NCBI RefSeq assembly: GCF_001639065.2 | Contig: NZ_LQXO02000012.1 | Location: 1 to 64,000 of the forward strand | Source: Vibrio barjaei | GTDB taxonomy: Bacteria > Pseudomonadota > Gammaproteobacteria > Enterobacterales > Vibrionaceae | Direction: 5' to 3' | DNA length: 64,000 nt | Shown: positions 61,387 to 64,000 of the stretch, one piece after another | Position numbering within the stretch: the stretch's first letter is position 1 | Layout of the letters: each line of letters starts with the position of its first letter | The notes under the pieces: model-generated | Database searches by the model: none | Told to the model about the DNA's origin: nothing | Seen by the model: only the letters and a program-made list of their open reading frames with translations | Program-made: the position numbers and the translations under genes

Positions 61387-62503
61387 GTTGTATCTGGATA
61401 AGTTCAGAAACCTCAATATGAATAGTGCAGGTGGTAAGAAAAGTCCTCACAAGGTTTGTATGCTACTGGCCGTTATGGATCTTATTCATGTGGGTGGCAT
61501 TGCGTCGAATAAGATATTTTTTAACCAGGCTCTCAAAGATCAATTTACCCATCACTTTGATAACTTTGCTCAAGGAAGAGATAAGAATACGCCTGAGAAT
61601 CCATATTTTTATCTAAAGAGCGAAGGCTTTTGGCATCTCAAATTTGAGGAGGGGTATAAAGAACAAGCTGTCAAACGTTACTCATCAAAAGCTATCTCAT
61701 ATGCTTATCTAGATGAGGAGCTTTTTGACTTTATGAAAAGTCATATCGTGTCAAACGAGTTGAAAGATGCCTTAGTAACCAATTTGTCAGACATAGCATC
61801 ACTTTACTATCAATGGTTATTGGATTTAGGTAAGTCTGAGAAGACGGCAACCAATTACCTTGGAGCTATTCGTGGCTCAATTTCAAATTGGCTGATGGAT
61901 GCAAACGAGATCCGCGAACCATTAACAGAGGTGAAATCATATAGCCGATTTGTTTCGTTGGAAGCGAAGGCCAAAACGATGGAGATCTTTAAACAGCGCG
62001 ATAGCAAAGGTAAAGGCATGTATAGTGCGGCGCTGGTTCACTACAACAATTTCTTGGCAGATCTGGCTCAGGTAGACGTCAATGCAGATATACGTCAAGT
62101 TATGTCTGACCAGAAGCTTACTGAAACGGAAAAGACAATTCTGGTGAATACTAGAATTGGACAGGGCAATTTTAGGGCTCAGCTGGTTGAAATGTGGGGC
62201 GGTTGTGCCTTAACCGGATATAAGAACACTCAACTCCTTCTTGCTTCTCATATCAAACCTTGGCGGGATTCGAGTAACGAAGAACGTTTAGATAAATACA
62301 ACGGGTTGCTCCTGTTGGCAAACTTAGATAAAGCGTTCGACCTCGGATTTATATCGTTCGATAATCAAGGAAAAGTGATGATCTCCAAATACCTCGAAAA
62401 GCCTGAGGTAGTTGGTATTCATGAAGCTATGTCATTTCAAATATCAAGTCAGCATAGGCGTTACTTGGAACATCATAGAGGTGTTCTTTTTAAGGGGTTT
62501 TGA
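61376..62503 (+). CDS. HNH endonuclease with N-terminal recognition-like domain
   Basis: The protein has 375 residues. The N-terminal ~105 residues (KSPHKVCMLLAVMDLI, then SEGFWHLKF) recall the sulfur-binding domain of McrA-like modification-dependent nucleases. A middle part (about 138-182, YYQWLLDLGKSEKTATNYL) resembles the SAM-like DNA-binding domain of tyrosine recombinases. The C-terminal HNH_2 nuclease shows His292 in LASHIKPW, Asn309 in YNGLLLL and Asp322 in KAFDLGFISF. The start at ATG 61376 is preceded by GGGAGG; an upstream start at 61355 is less likely. Domain calls in the first two parts are by eye. A restriction or defence role is inferred. Confidence 0.82.
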   Translation: MALELYLDKFRNLNMNSAGGKKSPHKVCMLLAVMDLIHVGGIASNKIFFNQALKDQFTHHFDNFAQGRDKNTPENPYFYLKSEGFWHLKFEEGYKEQAVKRYSSKAISYAYLDEELFDFMKSHIVSNELKDALVTNLSDIASLYYQWLLDLGKSEKTATNYLGAIRGSISNWLMDANEIREPLTEVKSYSRFVSLEAKAKTMEIFKQRDSKGKGMYSAALVHYNNFLADLAQVDVNADIRQVMSDQKLTETEKTILVNTRIGQGNFRAQLVEMWGGCALTGYKNTQLLLASHIKPWRDSSNEERLDKYNGLLLLANLDKAFDLGFISFDNQGKVMISKYLEKPEVVGIHEAMSFQISSQHRRYLEHHRGVLFKGF

Positions 62504-62957
62504 GCGGTAAATAATAGGCTTTAATTAGAGCCCAAACGAACGATATTGACTCCAATTTCGCCACTATGTCAACTAACGTCATCCAATAAAACTTCTCTTT
62601 ACAGCACTTGCGCACTTATTCGCATCACTACTTTTATCTTCTCTGTAATTTTCTGACGTTATCAGACTACGATAGGATTATTCCTATTGGCTTCTGCTTT
62701 TTCAAACACAATTGGAAGTTATAAACATATCGACATGAAATTCTAGGCTAATGATATTTCTGCCGTTATATCCAATAGGAATCACCAAAATAGTAGTTAT
62801 ATTACCGGATTGTAGATCGCGGTGATTTGACACAATTAACATCATGATAAATATAAATTTAATAACGTCTGCCTATGCAAAAGCAACATTATTCAAATAG
62901 GGAGAATATGATCATCTTCAAGATCATGATTTATTACCACGTGTAAAATAAATCCAA

Positions 62958-62973
62958 TGTGACAGAAATCACC
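62958..62973. promoter_or_regulatory. CRP binding site upstream of the PTS gene
   Basis: TGTGA-CAGAAA-TCACC matches the TGTGA-N6-TCACA consensus at 9 of 10 bases. With TATAGT at 62993-62998 as -10, its centre is about 40 nt before the start, a class II activator position. Confidence 0.65.
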
Positions 62974-62999
62974 ACATTTGATTTTTGATGGTTATAGTA

Positions 63000-63018
63000 T
63001 GTATACATCATGTATACA
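63000..63018. promoter_or_regulatory. Twin TGTATACA operator-like palindromes
   Basis: Two identical ATGTATACA words are separated by TC, so palindrome centres are 11 bp (one helical turn) apart. They cover the predicted start of the PTS transcript. GT...AC symmetry fits GntR-type repressors, but no regulator gene is in the window. Confidence 0.55.
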
Positions 63019-63084
63019 ACACAAAAACAATAGAGGGGCTGTGTTTAGCATGATCACGATTAACTAACATTAGGACGTTATCTT

Positions 63085-64000
63085 ATGCTAGATCTCATAC
63101 AAAGCTTTTTGGACTTAGGATCCATTGTAGTTCTACCCATACTCATATTTGTCTTTGCTATAGCCCTTGGTACACCTATATCTAAGGCAATAAAATCAGG
63201 CTTAACCGTCGGTATCGGTTTTATCGGTTTGAATTTGGTTATCGGACTCTTGGGAAGTAGTTTAGGCCCAGCAGCTCAACAAATGGTTGAGCACTTAGGT
63301 CTCAATTTGAACATCATCGATGTAGGTTGGCCCGCGGCTGCGGCCATCAGTTATGGTACGGCTCTTGGTGGTCTATCAATACCTATAGCAATTGGAATAA
63401 ACATCGTTCTCATCTTTTTTGGTTTAACTAGAACGATGAATGTCGATTTATGGAATATATGGCATGCCGCATTTATTTCGTCATTGGTGTATATAATTAC
63501 TGGTGACTTTGCAATTAGTATCGCAGCAACGGTTTCCTATGTATTAATGATACTTCTTTTTGGCGACATACTCGGTGGCACAATTAATCGTTACTATAAA
63601 TTCCCCAACATTACGTTTCCCCACGGTACTGCTATCCCAGGCTATATATTTGCTCTCCCATTTAACTGGTTGTTTGACCGAATCCCAGTTGTTAAAGATT
63701 GGAAGGGTGACCCTAAAACAATTCAGGAAAAACTCGGTATTTTTGGTGACAGTACGGTCATGGGGGTATTAATCGGCCTTGGAATTGGTCTCTTAGCGCA
63801 ATATGAAATAAAGGAGTTGCTTCAGTTAGCTGTGACGACGGGAGCTGTAATGATGCTGATGCCAAGAATGGTGGCTTTGCTTATGGAAGGTTTAACGCCA
63901 ATTTCTCAAGCAGCGAATGCATTTATTAAGAAAAAATTTCCAGATCGTGAACTCTATATAGGAATGGATGCGGCATTGAGTGTTGGTGATCAAGCTGTTT
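63085..64000 (+). CDS. PTS galactitol-type permease IIC (GatC family), 3' end outside window
   Basis: The frame is open from ATG 63085 to the window end (305 codons), so the last part is missing. It is a hydrophobic protein with many transmembrane helices and the EIIC-GAT features AIALGTPISKAIKSGLTVG, GWPAAAAISYGTALG and FPHGTAIPGY. Such proteins import and phosphorylate polyols or sugars with IIA and IIB partners, which must lie outside the window or be absent. The true substrate (galactitol, arabitol, other) cannot be read. A CRP site and operator-like repeats lie upstream. Confidence 0.88.
   Translation, partial: MLDLIQSFLDLGSIVVLPILIFVFAIALGTPISKAIKSGLTVGIGFIGLNLVIGLLGSSLGPAAQQMVEHLGLNLNIIDVGWPAAAAISYGTALGGLSIPIAIGINIVLIFFGLTRTMNVDLWNIWHAAFISSLVYIITGDFAISIAATVSYVLMILLFGDILGGTINRYYKFPNITFPHGTAIPGYIFALPFNWLFDRIPVVKDWKGDPKTIQEKLGIFGDSTVMGVLIGLGIGLLAQYEIKELLQLAVTTGAVMMLMPRMVALLMEGLTPISQAANAFIKKKFPDRELYIGMDAALSVGDQAV

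Larger units (their letters stand above)
62504..63084. other. Intergenic region upstream of the PTS permease gene
   Basis: The 581 nt are AT-rich. The first half has nothing I recognise. The second half has a near-palindrome ATGATCATCTT/AAGATCATGAT (62908-62930), a CRP site (62958), a -10-like TATAGT (62993-62998) and twin TGTATACA palindromes. A 12-codon frame (62908-62946) behind GGGAG could be a leader peptide, but evidence is thin. Confidence 0.55.

Overview
The window looks like a stretch of the large chromosome of a Vibrio (Vibrionaceae). The evidence is the gene content and protein sequences (a his operon with fused hisIE, yeaG-yeaH-spoVR, pflA/pflB, a DUF3360 transporter typical of Vibrio, the aspS-yebC-ruv and cyd-tol-pal-cpoB-nadA blocks, many chemoreceptors), moderate G+C, and short intergenic palindromes scattered between genes. 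The species cannot be fixed from the sequence alone. Most of the window is ordinary core genome. The accessory parts are 3.3-7.5 kb, 54.2-56.6 kb and everything after the tRNA-Ser gene at 60.5 kb.

Layout. 1-3.27 kb: end of the histidine operon (hisB partial, hisH, hisA, hisF, hisI) and its terminator. 3.28-7.46 kb: a small envelope-polysaccharide cassette (Wzx-type flippase, GT2 and GT4 glycosyltransferases) plus a small membrane protein. 7.57-12.4 kb: the stationary-phase cluster prkA-yeaH-spoVR. 12.7-22 kb: yfbU, pflA, a chemoreceptor, an LpxR-type lipid A deacylase, pflB and a DUF3360 transporter; pflA, pflB and possibly the transporter serve mixed-acid fermentation. 22.5-25.7 kb: an amino-acid ABC importer of the His/Lys/Arg type. 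25.8-32.4 kb: xthA, a dCache chemoreceptor, and a three-gene set of RimK-like ligase, 7TM inactive transglutaminase and retropepsin-like protease. 32.5-42.3 kb: cmoA-cmoB (tRNA wobble uridine modification), yecE, aspS, yebC, ruvC and ruvAB, with a chemoreceptor lying between ruvC and ruvA. 42.3-53 kb: the bd oxidase genes cydABX-ybgE behind two perfect FNR boxes, then ybgC-tolQRAB-pal-cpoB and nadA. 53.1-60.3 kb: a K+ channel, a two-gene outer-membrane operon behind a TetR-type palindrome, a UPF0149 protein, an orphan hybrid histidine kinase and the alanine exporter alaE. 60.4-64 kb: tRNA-Ser(GGA), a methyltransferase/HNH-endonuclease pair that resembles a small defence module, and the 5' part of a galactitol-type PTS permease gene with a CRP site and twin operator-like palindromes.

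The least explained items are the methyltransferase-HNH pair next to tRNA-Ser, whose endonuclease appears to have three parts, and the POTRA-less BamA-like barrel operon with its 22-bp perfect palindrome. Others worth attention are the ligase/7TM/retropepsin trio, the chemoreceptor inside the ruv cluster, and a family of CCTGC-N4-GCAGG palindromes occurring singly and in pairs with 29-nt spacers.
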